Source: Proluteimonas flavola (GTDB taxonomy: Bacteria; Pseudomonadota; Gammaproteobacteria; Xanthomonadales; Xanthomonadaceae). Taken from it: a DNA stretch of 41,508 bases. Positions 8,021-16,144 of the stretch are shown in pieces. The DNA lies in assembly GCF_021191705.1 (NCBI RefSeq), contig NZ_JAIWPU010000025.1, positions 1 through 41,508 on the forward strand, given 5' to 3'. Both the position numbers and the translations under genes were made by a program. The notes under the pieces were generated by a model. It saw nothing but the letters and a program-made list of their open reading frames with translations, did not search any database and had not been told where the DNA came from. The first letter of the stretch is position 1, and each line of letters starts with the position of its first letter.

Positions 8021-9148
8021 ATGCTGACCCTCGTATTGATCGTGGTCGCGACCGCGCTGGTGTTCGAATACATCAACGGGTTCCACGACACCGCCAATTC
8101 GATCGCGACCGTCGTCGCCACCAAGGTGCTGTCGCCGATGCAGGCGGTGGGCCTGGCCGCGTCGATGAACCTGATCGGTGCGCTGATGGGCACCGCGGTC
8201 GCCAAGACCATTTCTTCCGGCCTGATCGATGCCGGCGTGATCGACGTGGGATCCCAGCTGATCCTGTGCGCGCTGCTGGGCGGCATCGTGTGGAACCTGA
8301 TCACCTGGTGGTGGGGTCTGCCGTCGTCGTCCTCGCATGCCCTGATCGGCGGCCTGATCGGCGCCGCATTGGCGGCCGCGTCCAACAATCTCGACGTGGT
8401 GATCTGGTCCGAGCCGGCGCAGCCGATCTGGCACAGCGCGGGTGTGCTGTGGAAGGTCATCGTGCCCATGGTCAGTTCGCCGGTGCTGGGTTTCGCCGCG
8501 GGCTTTCTGATGATGGGCGTGCTGTTCTTCGTGATCTCGATGATGGCGCGCAGCGGCGGCGCGCTCGCGCGCATCGCGCGGCCGCGCTGGGTCAATGCGT
8601 TCTTCGGCAAGAGCCAGATCGTCTCGGCGGCGGGCATGGGCTTCGCCCACGGCATGAACGACGCGCAGAAGACCATGGGCATCGTCGCCCTGACCCTGGT
8701 CAGCGCGCAGAGCGTCGGTACGCTCGACGACCTGCCGGGCTGGCTGGCCTTCCTGCATCCGTCCGAGGCCGCGCTCGCCGAAGGCGACATCGACCTGTGG
8801 ATCAAGATCACCTGCGCCGTGGTCATGGCCGCCGGTACCGCCGCAGGCGGCTGGCGCATCATCAAGACGCTGGGCCACAAGCTGGTCAAGCTGCACCCGA
8901 TCCACGGCTTCGCGGCCGAGACCAGCGCCGCGTCGGTGATCCTGGCCGCGTCGTCGATGGGCATCCCGGTGTCGACGACCCACAACATTTCCGCGGCGAT
9001 CATGGGCGTGGGCACGGCCAAGCGCCTCAACGCGATCAAGTGGACGGTCGTCAACAAGATGATCTGGGCGTGGATCCTGACGATCCCGATGTCCGGCGGC
9101 ATCGCCTACGGCCTGTTCCGGATGTTCCACCACTTCGGCTGGGTCTGA
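8021..9148 (+). CDS. Inorganic phosphate transporter, PiT family
   Basis: A 375-residue inner-membrane cation/phosphate symporter. The two inverted family signatures are present: FEYINGFHDTANSIATVV near residues 12-29, and GFAHGMNDAQKTMGIVAL in the second half, with the GANDxxN-like core conserved. A later segment SSMGIPVSTTHNISAAIMGVG is also typical. Around ten transmembrane helices are expected. Low-affinity, metal-phosphate-coupled uptake is the family function. Driven by the DUF47 gene just upstream. Confidence 0.95.
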   Translation: MLTLVLIVVATALVFEYINGFHDTANSIATVVATKVLSPMQAVGLAASMNLIGALMGTAVAKTISSGLIDAGVIDVGSQLILCALLGGIVWNLITWWWGLPSSSSHALIGGLIGAALAAASNNLDVVIWSEPAQPIWHSAGVLWKVIVPMVSSPVLGFAAGFLMMGVLFFVISMMARSGGALARIARPRWVNAFFGKSQIVSAAGMGFAHGMNDAQKTMGIVALTLVSAQSVGTLDDLPGWLAFLHPSEAALAEGDIDLWIKITCAVVMAAGTAAGGWRIIKTLGHKLVKLHPIHGFAAETSAASVILAASSMGIPVSTTHNISAAIMGVGTAKRLNAIKWTVVNKMIWAWILTIPMSGGIAYGLFRMFHHFGWV

Positions 9149-9167
9149 TCGAAACGCGACGTCGCCG

Positions 9168-9179
9168 CATACTGCGGCG
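9168..9179 (+). promoter_or_regulatory. -10-like box CATACT next to the ATL start
   Basis: CATACT (four of six -10 positions) ends six bases before the ATG at 9180 and there is no Shine-Dalgarno sequence, the same arrangement seen before trmJ and hutG. It would make a leaderless mRNA. Confidence 0.25.
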
Positions 9180-9530
9180 ATGAACGACGCGCCTTCGAAG
9201 GCGGACGCCCGCGCCCGCATCCTCGCCGCGATCCGGGCGGTGCCGGCGGGCAGCGTCGCCGGCTACGGACACATCGCACGTCGCGCCGGGCTGCCGGGAC
9301 GTGCGCGGCTGGTCGCGCGGGTGCTGCGCGACCATGGCGAGGCGGACCTGCCCTGGCACCGCATCGTCCGCAGCGACGGCCGCATCGCATTTCCCGACGG
9401 CTCGCCGGGCTTCCGCGAACAGGCGCGGCGGCTGCGTGCAGAAGGCGTCACGGTCACCCGGGGTCGTGTGCGGATGCCGGCGCCGGACACGCTCGATGCC
9501 GCGCTGTGGGGACCCGGCGCACACGCCTGA
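9180..9530 (+). CDS. Alkyltransferase-like (ATL) DNA-repair protein, MGMT family
   Basis: A 116-residue protein with only the DNA-binding half of O6-alkylguanine-DNA alkyltransferase. The active-site motif PCHR is PWHR here (PWHRIVRSDGRIAFP), the defining Cys-to-Trp change of ATL proteins such as E. coli YbaZ. These bind O6-alkylguanine and hand it to nucleotide excision repair instead of transferring the alkyl group. The N-terminal helix-turn-helix segment GSVAGYGHIARRAGLPGRARLVARVLR keeps the flipping Tyr and the Arg finger. So I predict lesion sensing without catalysis. It sits 31 bases after the phosphate transporter. Confidence 0.9.
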   Translation: MNDAPSKADARARILAAIRAVPAGSVAGYGHIARRAGLPGRARLVARVLRDHGEADLPWHRIVRSDGRIAFPDGSPGFREQARRLRAEGVTVTRGRVRMPAPDTLDAALWGPGAHA

Positions 9531-9561
9531 TCCTGCACGATCGCCTACACCGCCCGGCCGG

Positions 9562-9587
9562 TATCATGGCGCCGGAAAAACGAGGAG
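9562..9587 (+). promoter_or_regulatory. -10-like TATCAT and strong ribosome site for rhomboid
   Basis: TATCAT at 9562-9567 (five of six) is followed by GAGGAG at 9582-9587, five bases before the ATG at 9593. The ribosome site decides this start over the in-frame ATG at 9566, which overlaps the -10 itself. Confidence 0.35.
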
Positions 9588-9592
9588 TCCGG

Positions 9593-10246
9593 ATGTTCCC
9601 GAGGTTGCCACTGGCCGTCAAAGTGATCCTGGCCATCAATGTCGTCGTGTTCGTGCTGCAGTTGGCGGTCGGCAACGCGCTCGCGCCCTTCATGCTGTGG
9701 CCGCTGGGCGGCAGCGAGGCCGGCGGGCTCGGTTTCCAGCCGTGGCAGCTGGTGACCTACGGCTTCATGCACGATCCGCGCAACCTCGCGCACCTTGCGT
9801 TCAACATGCTGGCGCTGGCGATGTTCGGCTCGCAGCTCGAGCACACCTGGGGCACACGGCGTTTCGTCACCTACTACCTGGTCTGCGTGATCGGCGCGGG
9901 ACTGTGCCAGTTGGGCGTCGTGACCTGGTCGCTGGCGCAGGGCGCGTTCCCGTATCCCACGCTCGGCGCGTCGGGCGGCGTGTTCGGCCTGCTGCTGGCC
10001 TACGGCGTGCTGTTCCCCAACCAGCGGCTGGTGCTGCTGTTCCCGCCGATCCCGATGCGCGCCCGCACGCTGGTGATCGTCTATGGCCTGGTCGAGCTGG
10101 TGCTCGGCATCACCGGCACGCGTTCGGGCGTCGCCCACTTCGCGCATCTGGGCGGCATGCTGTTCGGCTGGTTGCTGCTGCAGCACTGGCGCGGGCGTCC
10201 GCCGTTCAACCGCAGCGGAGGCAAGCGGCACGTGCGCAGGGTGTGA
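9593..10246 (+). CDS. Rhomboid-family intramembrane serine protease
   Basis: A 217-residue polytopic protein with six hydrophobic spans. The rhomboid catalytic dyad is visible: Ser127 in GASGG and His185 in AHFAHLGGML. The N-terminal GFMHDPRNLAHLAFNMLALAMFG supplies the conserved His/Asn loop (HxxxN) of the oxyanion region. Rhomboids cut within or close to the membrane; no substrate can be named. Start at 9593 is fixed by GAGGAG five bases upstream. It ends ahead of a bidirectional terminator shared with the convergent M13 peptidase gene. Confidence 0.93.
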   Translation: MFPRLPLAVKVILAINVVVFVLQLAVGNALAPFMLWPLGGSEAGGLGFQPWQLVTYGFMHDPRNLAHLAFNMLALAMFGSQLEHTWGTRRFVTYYLVCVIGAGLCQLGVVTWSLAQGAFPYPTLGASGGVFGLLLAYGVLFPNQRLVLLFPPIPMRARTLVIVYGLVELVLGITGTRSGVAHFAHLGGMLFGWLLLQHWRGRPPFNRSGGKRHVRRV

Positions 10247-10268
10247 TCGGACGGCGAAGCCGTCCGAC

Positions 10269-10460
10269 GGGATTGGGAATTCGGGATTCGAGATTCGAGA
10301 TTCGAGATTCGGAATGCGCCTCACTGCTGCCGTCGGCACACGGCACGCCCAAATGAAAAAGGCCGCACGATGTGCGGCCTTTTTCTCGACATCTGATGAT
10401 GGCTCAGGTCATCGGATGGCGCTCCTTCGAATCCCCAATCCCGAATCCCCAATCCCGGCC
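10269..10460. repeat. GATTCGA tandem repeats and inverted GGGATT/AATCCC blocks
   Basis: At 10283-10311 the unit GATTCGA(GA) recurs four times. At 10425-10460 there is the opposite-strand counterpart with repeated AATCCC/GAATCCCC. The two blocks face each other across the terminator at 10356-10384, so this gap between converging genes is one large imperfect inverted repeat. Such GGGATTCG repeats are common in Xanthomonadaceae intergenic DNA. Confidence 0.6.
10356..10384. terminator. Bidirectional Rho-independent terminator
   Basis: Stem GGCCGCAC (10361-10368) pairs perfectly with 10372-10379 around a three-base loop, flanked by A5 before and T5 after. It can end both the rhomboid gene and the convergent M13 gene. 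Confidence 0.85.
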
Positions 10461-10464
10461 TCTG

Positions 10465-12489
10465 TCACCTCCAGATCCGCACCTGGTCCTCGGCCTTGCG
10501 GGTCATCGCGTCGTTGGCGCCGCACTTGAAGGTCTCGGTGTAGACCGGCAGGTTCGCGACCGGGCCGTTCGCGCGCCATTGGCCCGGCGCATGCACGCTG
10601 GTCGCGGCATTGCGGGTCGCGGTGTCGATGGCCGACTGCTGGCGCCACAGCTGCGCCCAGCCGCGGAAGAACGCTTCCCTGGCCGGCTGCGCGAGCTCCG
10701 GGTTTGCCTGCTGCAGTGCGTCCCATGCGAGTTCCACGCCGGCCAGGTCGGCGGCGTTCTCGTCGCGGGTCAGCGCGCCGTTGACCTGCGAGCCGGTCAG
10801 GCCCGGGTAGCCGTAGGCGTTGTACTGCGCGACGAGCCTGTCGGTGGCGGTCAGCCAGCCGGCGTCGTCGTCGGTGCTCCACCAGGTGCGCACGGTGCCG
10901 GTCGCGTCGACCTGCTTGCCCTTGATATCGATCGCGCGGCTCAGCTCGTGGCCGACCAGCGCGCCGTAGGTGCCGTAGTGCGTGGCGGCCTCGGCGGCGA
11001 CGTCGAGCACCGGTGCCTGCAGGACGGCGGCGGACACGATCAGGCGGTTCTGCGCGAGGTCGTAGGCCAGGGCCGGCGTCTGCGGCAGCACGTCCCAGCG
11101 GCGGCTGGCGTTGGCCTGGCCGATGCGGCGCATTTCCTGCGCGTGGCGCCAGGTGGACGCGATCAGCATGTTGCTGCCGAAGCTGGCGCGGCCCATCGGC
11201 TGCACGGTGTAGTCGATGTCCTGCACCGGCGCGCCGATCTCGATCTTCAGCGCGGCCAGCTTGGCCTTGGCCTCGGTCTTCGCGGCCGGGGTCATCCAGG
11301 TGTTGCGCTCGATGCCGCGGCCCAGTGCATCACGCACCTGGCCGGCGATGGTCTCGGCGCGGGCGCGGGTGGTGTCGGGCAGATACGCGGCGACGTACTC
11401 GCGCGACATCATCGGACCGGCGGCGCGGTTGATCGCGCCCAGCACCAGTTGCTGGCGCTCGGGCTGCGCGGTTTCGCCACGCAGGATGCGGCCGTGGAAA
11501 TCGTACTCGGCGTCGCGGAAACTCTTCGACAGGTACGGCGCCATCGCGTTGCCGATATGGAAGCGCAGATAGGCCTTCCACTGTTCCGGCTTGAGCGCAT
11601 TGACCAGCGTGTCGAGCTGCGTGAACAGCCCGGGATTCGCCAGCGACACCTGCGGCGCCTGCACGCCCTGCGCGGCGAGGAACGCGCCCAGCTGCAGGCG
11701 GCGGTACTGCTTGTCGAGACCGGCGCTGTCGACCAGCGCGTATTGCGCACCCGGATCCCGCAGTTCGGCCAGCGGCCTGGAGACCGCCGCGATACGGCGC
11801 TCGAGATCGATCACCAGCGCCGTCTCGGCATCGAGGCGGTCCTCGGCGGTGCCGGTCAGGGCGAGGATGTTGCGCACGTACTGTGTGTACTGGGACACGA
11901 TCTGCTGCGTTTCGGCATCGCCGCGGCTGTAGTAGGCCGGATCGGGCAGGCCCAGGCCGCCCTGGGTGAAGTAGCCGACGTGGCGGCTGAGATCGGCCAG
12001 ATCGACTTCCGCGCCGAATTCGAACAGCACCGGAATGCCGACCTGGTGCAGCGCGGCCAGTGCCGGCGCGATGTCGCGCGTGCGGCGGATGCCGTCGATG
12101 CGCGCGATCAGCGGGGCGATCGGCTTGGCGCCGTCGGCCTCGATCGCGGCCTCGTCCAGGCCGCTGGCCCAGAAGTCGCCGAGCAGACGCTGCACGTCGT
12201 TCTGCGGCGCGGTCATCGCCGTATTGAGAAGGTCGTGCTGCTGGGTGAGCGCGAGCGCCTGCAGTTCGCCGAGCGCCGAACGCGTGCCCTGACCGGCGAC
12301 GACCATGTTCGCGGCCAGCCAGTCCTGATTGACGAAGCTGTAGAGGTCGGTGCAGGCGGTGACCGGCGGCGGCCCCTTCGGGGCGGCGGCGCGGCGACGC
12401 TGGGCATCGGCATCCGAACTCAGGCCGACCAGCAGTGCGATCGAGGCGGCGAGCAGGGCGGGGCGGGCAAGCGTGTGCTGGATCGGCAT
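10465..12489 (-). CDS. M13-family metallopeptidase paralogue with degenerate zinc motif
   Basis: A 674-residue exported protein of the neprilysin/PepO (M13) family. The signal peptide is PIQHTLARPALLAASIALLVGLSSDADA. The family domain covers the rest (CTDLYSFVNQDWLAAN near the start; HAPGQWRANGPVANLPVY near the end). Key residues differ: the zinc motif is HELSR at 514-518, so the second His ligand is Arg; the substrate-binding NAYY element is LAYD at 474-477. The ENxAD motif survives as DENAAD. I infer a catalytically weak or dead enzyme. Starts at 12489 or 12510 (MSRTDSA longer) are both possible and neither has a strong ribosome site. It lies downstream of, and in the same direction as, an intact paralogue. 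Confidence 0.9.
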   Translation of the reverse strand: MPIQHTLARPALLAASIALLVGLSSDADAQRRRAAAPKGPPPVTACTDLYSFVNQDWLAANMVVAGQGTRSALGELQALALTQQHDLLNTAMTAPQNDVQRLLGDFWASGLDEAAIEADGAKPIAPLIARIDGIRRTRDIAPALAALHQVGIPVLFEFGAEVDLADLSRHVGYFTQGGLGLPDPAYYSRGDAETQQIVSQYTQYVRNILALTGTAEDRLDAETALVIDLERRIAAVSRPLAELRDPGAQYALVDSAGLDKQYRRLQLGAFLAAQGVQAPQVSLANPGLFTQLDTLVNALKPEQWKAYLRFHIGNAMAPYLSKSFRDAEYDFHGRILRGETAQPERQQLVLGAINRAAGPMMSREYVAAYLPDTTRARAETIAGQVRDALGRGIERNTWMTPAAKTEAKAKLAALKIEIGAPVQDIDYTVQPMGRASFGSNMLIASTWRHAQEMRRIGQANASRRWDVLPQTPALAYDLAQNRLIVSAAVLQAPVLDVAAEAATHYGTYGALVGHELSRAIDIKGKQVDATGTVRTWWSTDDDAGWLTATDRLVAQYNAYGYPGLTGSQVNGALTRDENAADLAGVELAWDALQQANPELAQPAREAFFRGWAQLWRQQSAIDTATRNAATSVHAPGQWRANGPVANLPVYTETFKCGANDAMTRKAEDQVRIWR

Positions 12490-12608
12490 TGCAGAGTCCG
12501 TGCGAGACATGAATCGCGCAAGTCTAGCAAGCTGCGGAACAGCAACATGAAGCGGGATTGCGCGAGTGCGATCCCGTCGCGCGCGCATTGACGCGGCCAG
12601 CGATCGAA

Positions 12609-12648
12609 GCCCTCCCCCGCGTCGCGGGGGAGGGTTGGGTGGGGGCGA
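12609..12648 (+). repeat. Intergenic palindrome, copy A
   Basis: An 11-bp perfect stem (CCCTCCCCCGC at 12610-12620 with its complement at 12624-12634) is followed by the tail TTGGGTGGGGGC. It is nearly identical to copies at 24207 and 24388. Its partner, copy B, lies in the opposite orientation about 70 bases on. Confidence 0.8.
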
Positions 12649-12719
12649 ACGTCCGGACAGAACGGTGTTGGAGCATGCGACTGTCCCGCTCGAGTCGGCA
12701 TCCGGCGATGGGAATGTTT

Positions 12720-12762
12720 GCCCCCATCCCGGCCTTCCCCCGCAAGCGGGGGAAGGAGAGGT
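12720..12762 (-). repeat. Intergenic palindrome, copy B (diverged)
   Basis: The same design in reverse orientation: leading GCCCCCATCCC tail, then an 11-bp stem (12733-12743 with 12746-12756). It differs from copy A in stem and tail (CCTTCCCCC rather than CCCTCCCCC). Confidence 0.7.
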
Positions 12763-12811
12763 CAATCGCGCCGCTTGCTGGCGCATGCGAACATTGGTCA
12801 TACGTGCTCAC

Positions 12812-12839
12812 GAAAAAGCCCGGCATCGCTGCCGGGCTT
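12812..12839 (-). terminator. Rho-independent terminator of the intact M13 gene
   Basis: A perfect 10-bp stem (12816-12825 with 12830-12839, loop TCGC) is followed on the minus strand by TTT. It lies 25 bases past the stop. Confidence 0.8.
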
Positions 12840-12864
12840 CGTCGTCAACGTGATGTCGCGTGGA

Positions 12865-14958
12865 TCACCAGATCACGACCTGCTGGTCGCCGGTGCGCAC
12901 CATCGGATCGCCGGGCTTGCACGAGAACGCGGCCGCGAAGGCGGGCAGGTTCGACGGCGCGCCGATCGCGCGGAAGTTCGCCGGGGCGTGCGAGTCGGTC
13001 TTCAGCCGCACGTCGAGTTCCTGCGGGGTGAAGTTGCGACGCCACACGGTGGCCCAGTTGAGGAAGAAGCGCTGGTCGCGGCTCAGGCCGTCGGTCATCG
13101 GGTCGGGCGTGTCGCCGGCCGCCTGCTTCATCGCGTCATAGGCCGTCGCCAGCCCGCCGAGATCGGCGATGTTCTCGCCCAGGGTGAGCTTGCCGTCGAC
13201 GTGCTTGCCCGGCGCGGCTTCGTACGCGTTGAACTGCGAGGTCAGCAGATCGGTGCGGCCGGTGAAGCCGGTCGAGTCGGCCTGGGTCCACCAGTTCTCG
13301 AACTTGCCGGTCGGCCCGAAGCGGCTGCCCTGGTCGTCGTAGCCGTGGGTCATCTCGTGACCGATCACCGCGCCGATGCCGCCGTAGTTGATCTCGTCCG
13401 ATGCGTCGGGATCGAAGAACGGCGGCTGCAGGATCGCGGCCGGGAACACGATCTCGTTCTGCAGCGGGTTGTAGTAGGCGTTGACCGTCTGCGGGGTCAT
13501 GCCCCACTCGGTCCTGTCGACCGGCTGGCCGATCTTCGACAGCATCCACTTGTAGTTGAACTCGGTCGCGGCCAGCACGTTGCCGATGTAGCTGTCGCGC
13601 GAGGTGGTCAGGCCGTCCCACGCGCGCCACTTCTCGGGATAGCCGATCTTCGGCGTGAACGAGGCCCACTTCTCCATCGCCTTGGCCTTGGTCTCCTCGC
13701 TCATCCAGTCGAGGTTCTCGATGCGCACCTTCAACGACTGCGACAGGTTCTCGACCAGCGCTTCCATGCGCGCCTTGGACTCGGCCGGGAACGCGACCTG
13801 CACGTACAGCTGGCCCAGCGTCTCGCCGGCCTGCTGGTTGAGCGCATCGAGAACGCGCTTCTCGCGCGCCTTGAGTTCCTGCTGCCCGCGCAGCTTGTGG
13901 CCGTAGAAGTCGAAGTTCTCCTGCACGAACGCATCGCCCAGGTACGGCGCGGCGCCGTCGACGAGGTGGTAGCGCAGGTAGCTCTGCCAGTCGGCGACCG
14001 GCGTGTCGCCGAGCATCGCGCTGACTTCCTTGTGGAAGTCCGGAATCGCCAGCGAGAACTTCTCCGGCACCGCGACGCCCTGCGATTCGAAGAACGCCGT
14101 CCACGGGAAGTTCGGGGTCAGCGCATCGGCTTCGGCGGGCGTGACCGGGTTGTAGTACAGCTTCACGTCGCGCGACATCTCGACGCTGGACTTGGACTTC
14201 GAGGCCAGGCGCGTTTCGAACGCCAGCACCGACCTGGCCTGCGTCGCCGCCTCGCCCGCCGGCACGCCCGACAGCTCGAGCATCTTCGCCACGTGCGCGA
14301 CGTACTGCGCGCGCACCGGGGCCTTGTCGGCATCGGTGTAGTAGCTGGCGTCGGGCAGGCCCAGGCCGCCCTGCATCGCGTAGGCGATGTGCATCGTCGG
14401 CACGTCGAAATCGGCTTCCGGGCCGAAGCCGAACAGGCCGCCTTCGCCGCGCGCATGGGTCTGGCGCAGGTACTCGGCGACGGCCGGGCCGTCGGCCAGC
14501 GCTTCGATCGCGGCCAGTCGGCCTTGCAGCGGCTCGATGCCCTGGGCGTTGATCTTCGCCTCGTCCATGCCGGTCGCCCAGAAGTCGCCGACGATCTTCT
14601 CGACGCCGGTCGCGGCGGTGTCGGCCGCGGACTGCTCGGCGAGCTGACGCTGGATCGCGGTCGACCGCTCGTCGAGCATCTCGAACGCGCCCCAGGACGT
14701 GCGGTCGCCGGGAATGGCGTTCGCGGCGAGCCACTTGCCGTTGGCATAGCCGTCGAAATCGGTGCAGGCGTTCCTGCTGGTGTCGAGATCGCCGATCTCG
14801 AAGCGGTTCACGCCGGGCAGCGCGCTTTCGTCGAGCGTCAGCGTCGGGGCGGTGGCGGCATCCGTGGCCGGCGGGGGGTCCTGGCCGCCGGAACAGGCGG
14901 ACAGCGCCAGCACGACCGAACCGGTCAGCAGCAGGCGCCTGGAAGCGAAGGCAATCAC
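12865..14958 (-). CDS. M13-family metallopeptidase (PepO-like lipoprotein)
   Basis: A 697-residue zinc endopeptidase of the neprilysin/PepO family with all catalytic motifs intact: NAYY at 493-496, HEMTH at 534-538, GENIAD downstream and HAPANFRAIG near the end, terminating QVVIW. The N-terminus is a lipoprotein signal (LLLTGSVVLALSAC, lipobox Cys22), so the enzyme is predicted to be membrane-anchored in the periplasm or outer membrane. Start is GTG at 14958, eight bases after GGAG; the open frame runs further upstream but without resemblance. It is divergent from the ABC/M1 operon (262 bases between). M13 enzymes cut short peptides on the amino side of hydrophobic residues. Confidence 0.94.
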   Translation of the reverse strand: MIAFASRRLLLTGSVVLALSACSGGQDPPPATDAATAPTLTLDESALPGVNRFEIGDLDTSRNACTDFDGYANGKWLAANAIPGDRTSWGAFEMLDERSTAIQRQLAEQSAADTAATGVEKIVGDFWATGMDEAKINAQGIEPLQGRLAAIEALADGPAVAEYLRQTHARGEGGLFGFGPEADFDVPTMHIAYAMQGGLGLPDASYYTDADKAPVRAQYVAHVAKMLELSGVPAGEAATQARSVLAFETRLASKSKSSVEMSRDVKLYYNPVTPAEADALTPNFPWTAFFESQGVAVPEKFSLAIPDFHKEVSAMLGDTPVADWQSYLRYHLVDGAAPYLGDAFVQENFDFYGHKLRGQQELKAREKRVLDALNQQAGETLGQLYVQVAFPAESKARMEALVENLSQSLKVRIENLDWMSEETKAKAMEKWASFTPKIGYPEKWRAWDGLTTSRDSYIGNVLAATEFNYKWMLSKIGQPVDRTEWGMTPQTVNAYYNPLQNEIVFPAAILQPPFFDPDASDEINYGGIGAVIGHEMTHGYDDQGSRFGPTGKFENWWTQADSTGFTGRTDLLTSQFNAYEAAPGKHVDGKLTLGENIADLGGLATAYDAMKQAAGDTPDPMTDGLSRDQRFFLNWATVWRRNFTPQELDVRLKTDSHAPANFRAIGAPSNLPAFAAAFSCKPGDPMVRTGDQQVVIW

Positions 14959-15220
14959 GTGGAATCTCCGTGGAGGAAGGACGCCGGGCGGCGCCCGGTG
15001 TGGGCGCACTCTACGCCTGCCCCGGAAGCGCCGGGGGTGTCGAAGGTCATGCGTGCGGCGGTCGATCGGCGGCGTCGAATCGAGGGGGCGCAGCATGCCG
15101 GCGCGGGCTTTGCGGTTGCTGGCGGCCGGATTGTCGCGACGGGTGACGTTCGACCCATGCGCGCCTGCGTGCGCTACGCGAAGATCGATCCATCGTGCCG
15201 ATGGCACAAGGGGGACCACC

Positions 15221-16132
15221 ATGCTCGCGATCCGTGACCTGACCAAGACCTATGCCAATGGCGTGCGCGCCCTCGACGGCGTGACGCTCGACATCCCGCG
15301 CGGCATGTTCGGGTTGCTGGGTCCCAACGGCGCGGGCAAATCCTCGCTGATGCGCACGCTGGCGACGCTGCAGTCGGCCGACGGCGGCAGCGCCACGCTC
15401 GACGGCAGCGATGGTCCGACCGACGTGCTGCGCGACAAGGATGCGGTGCGCCGCCAGCTGGGCTACCTGCCGCAGGATTTCGGCGTGTATCCCAAGGTCA
15501 GCGCGCTGGATCTGCTCGAGCACTTCGCGGTGCTCAAGGGCCTGACCGATCGCAGGCAGCGGCGCGATGTCGTCGACGGCCTGCTTGCGCAGGTGAACCT
15601 GTGGGATGCGCGCAAGCGCAAGCTCGGCACGTTCTCCGGCGGCATGCGCCAGCGCTTCGGCATCGCCCAGGCGCTGCTGGGGAATCCGCGGCTGGTCATC
15701 GTCGATGAGCCCACCGCAGGCCTCGATCCGGAAGAACGCAACCGCTTCCTCAACCTGCTGGCGGCGATCGGCGAGGACGTGGTGGTGATCCTGTCGACGC
15801 ACATCGTCGAGGACGTCACCGACCTGTGTCCGACGATGGCGATCATGAATCGCGGCCAAGTGCTGTTGACCGGACGCCCCAACGACGCGATCGAGGCACT
15901 GTCGCACCAGGTCTGGCGCAAGCAGGTCAGCAAGGAGGCACTGCCCGGTTACGAGGCCGCGCACACGGTGCTGTCGACGCGCCTGGTCGCCGGGCAGCCG
16001 GTGATCCACGTGCATGCCGCGGAGCGCCCGGAAGACGGTTTCGTGCAGATCGATCCGGATCTCGAGGACGTGTACTTCCAGCGGCTGCGCCTGCAGGCGC
16101 GGCAGCAGGCGACGCCTGCGCCGGCTGCCTGA
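15221..16132 (+). CDS. ABC transporter ATP-binding protein
   Basis: A 303-residue ABC ATPase. Walker A is GPNGAGKS at 34-41, Q-loop LPQDFG near 83-88, signature SGGMRQ at 139-144, Walker B VIVDEPTAGLDP at 159-170, and switch His194 in STHIVED. A C-terminal extension of about 90 residues follows, as in ABC-2 export ATPases. The ATG at 15221 follows GGGGA by about seven bases; the open frame upstream is not protein-like. Its stop is 12 bases before the permease/M1 fusion, so they form one transporter. Confidence 0.93.
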   Translation: MLAIRDLTKTYANGVRALDGVTLDIPRGMFGLLGPNGAGKSSLMRTLATLQSADGGSATLDGSDGPTDVLRDKDAVRRQLGYLPQDFGVYPKVSALDLLEHFAVLKGLTDRRQRRDVVDGLLAQVNLWDARKRKLGTFSGGMRQRFGIAQALLGNPRLVIVDEPTAGLDPEERNRFLNLLAAIGEDVVVILSTHIVEDVTDLCPTMAIMNRGQVLLTGRPNDAIEALSHQVWRKQVSKEALPGYEAAHTVLSTRLVAGQPVIHVHAAERPEDGFVQIDPDLEDVYFQRLRLQARQQATPAPAA

Positions 16133-16144
16133 CCGGAGCCCGCC

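Larger units (their letters stand above)
12490..12864. other. 375-bp gap between the two M13 genes
   Basis: No credible gene is seen. It holds the terminator of the upstream M13 gene (12812-12839) and two inverted-repeat elements facing each other (12609-12648 and 12720-12762). The terminator implies that the downstream M13 gene has its own promoter here, but I cannot place it. Confidence 0.7.

Noticed and set aside
12718..15237. Plus-strand 839-residue frame across the M13 gene
   Set aside because: The opposite strand has the complete M13 peptidase with intact HEMTH; this frame has no recognisable domain.
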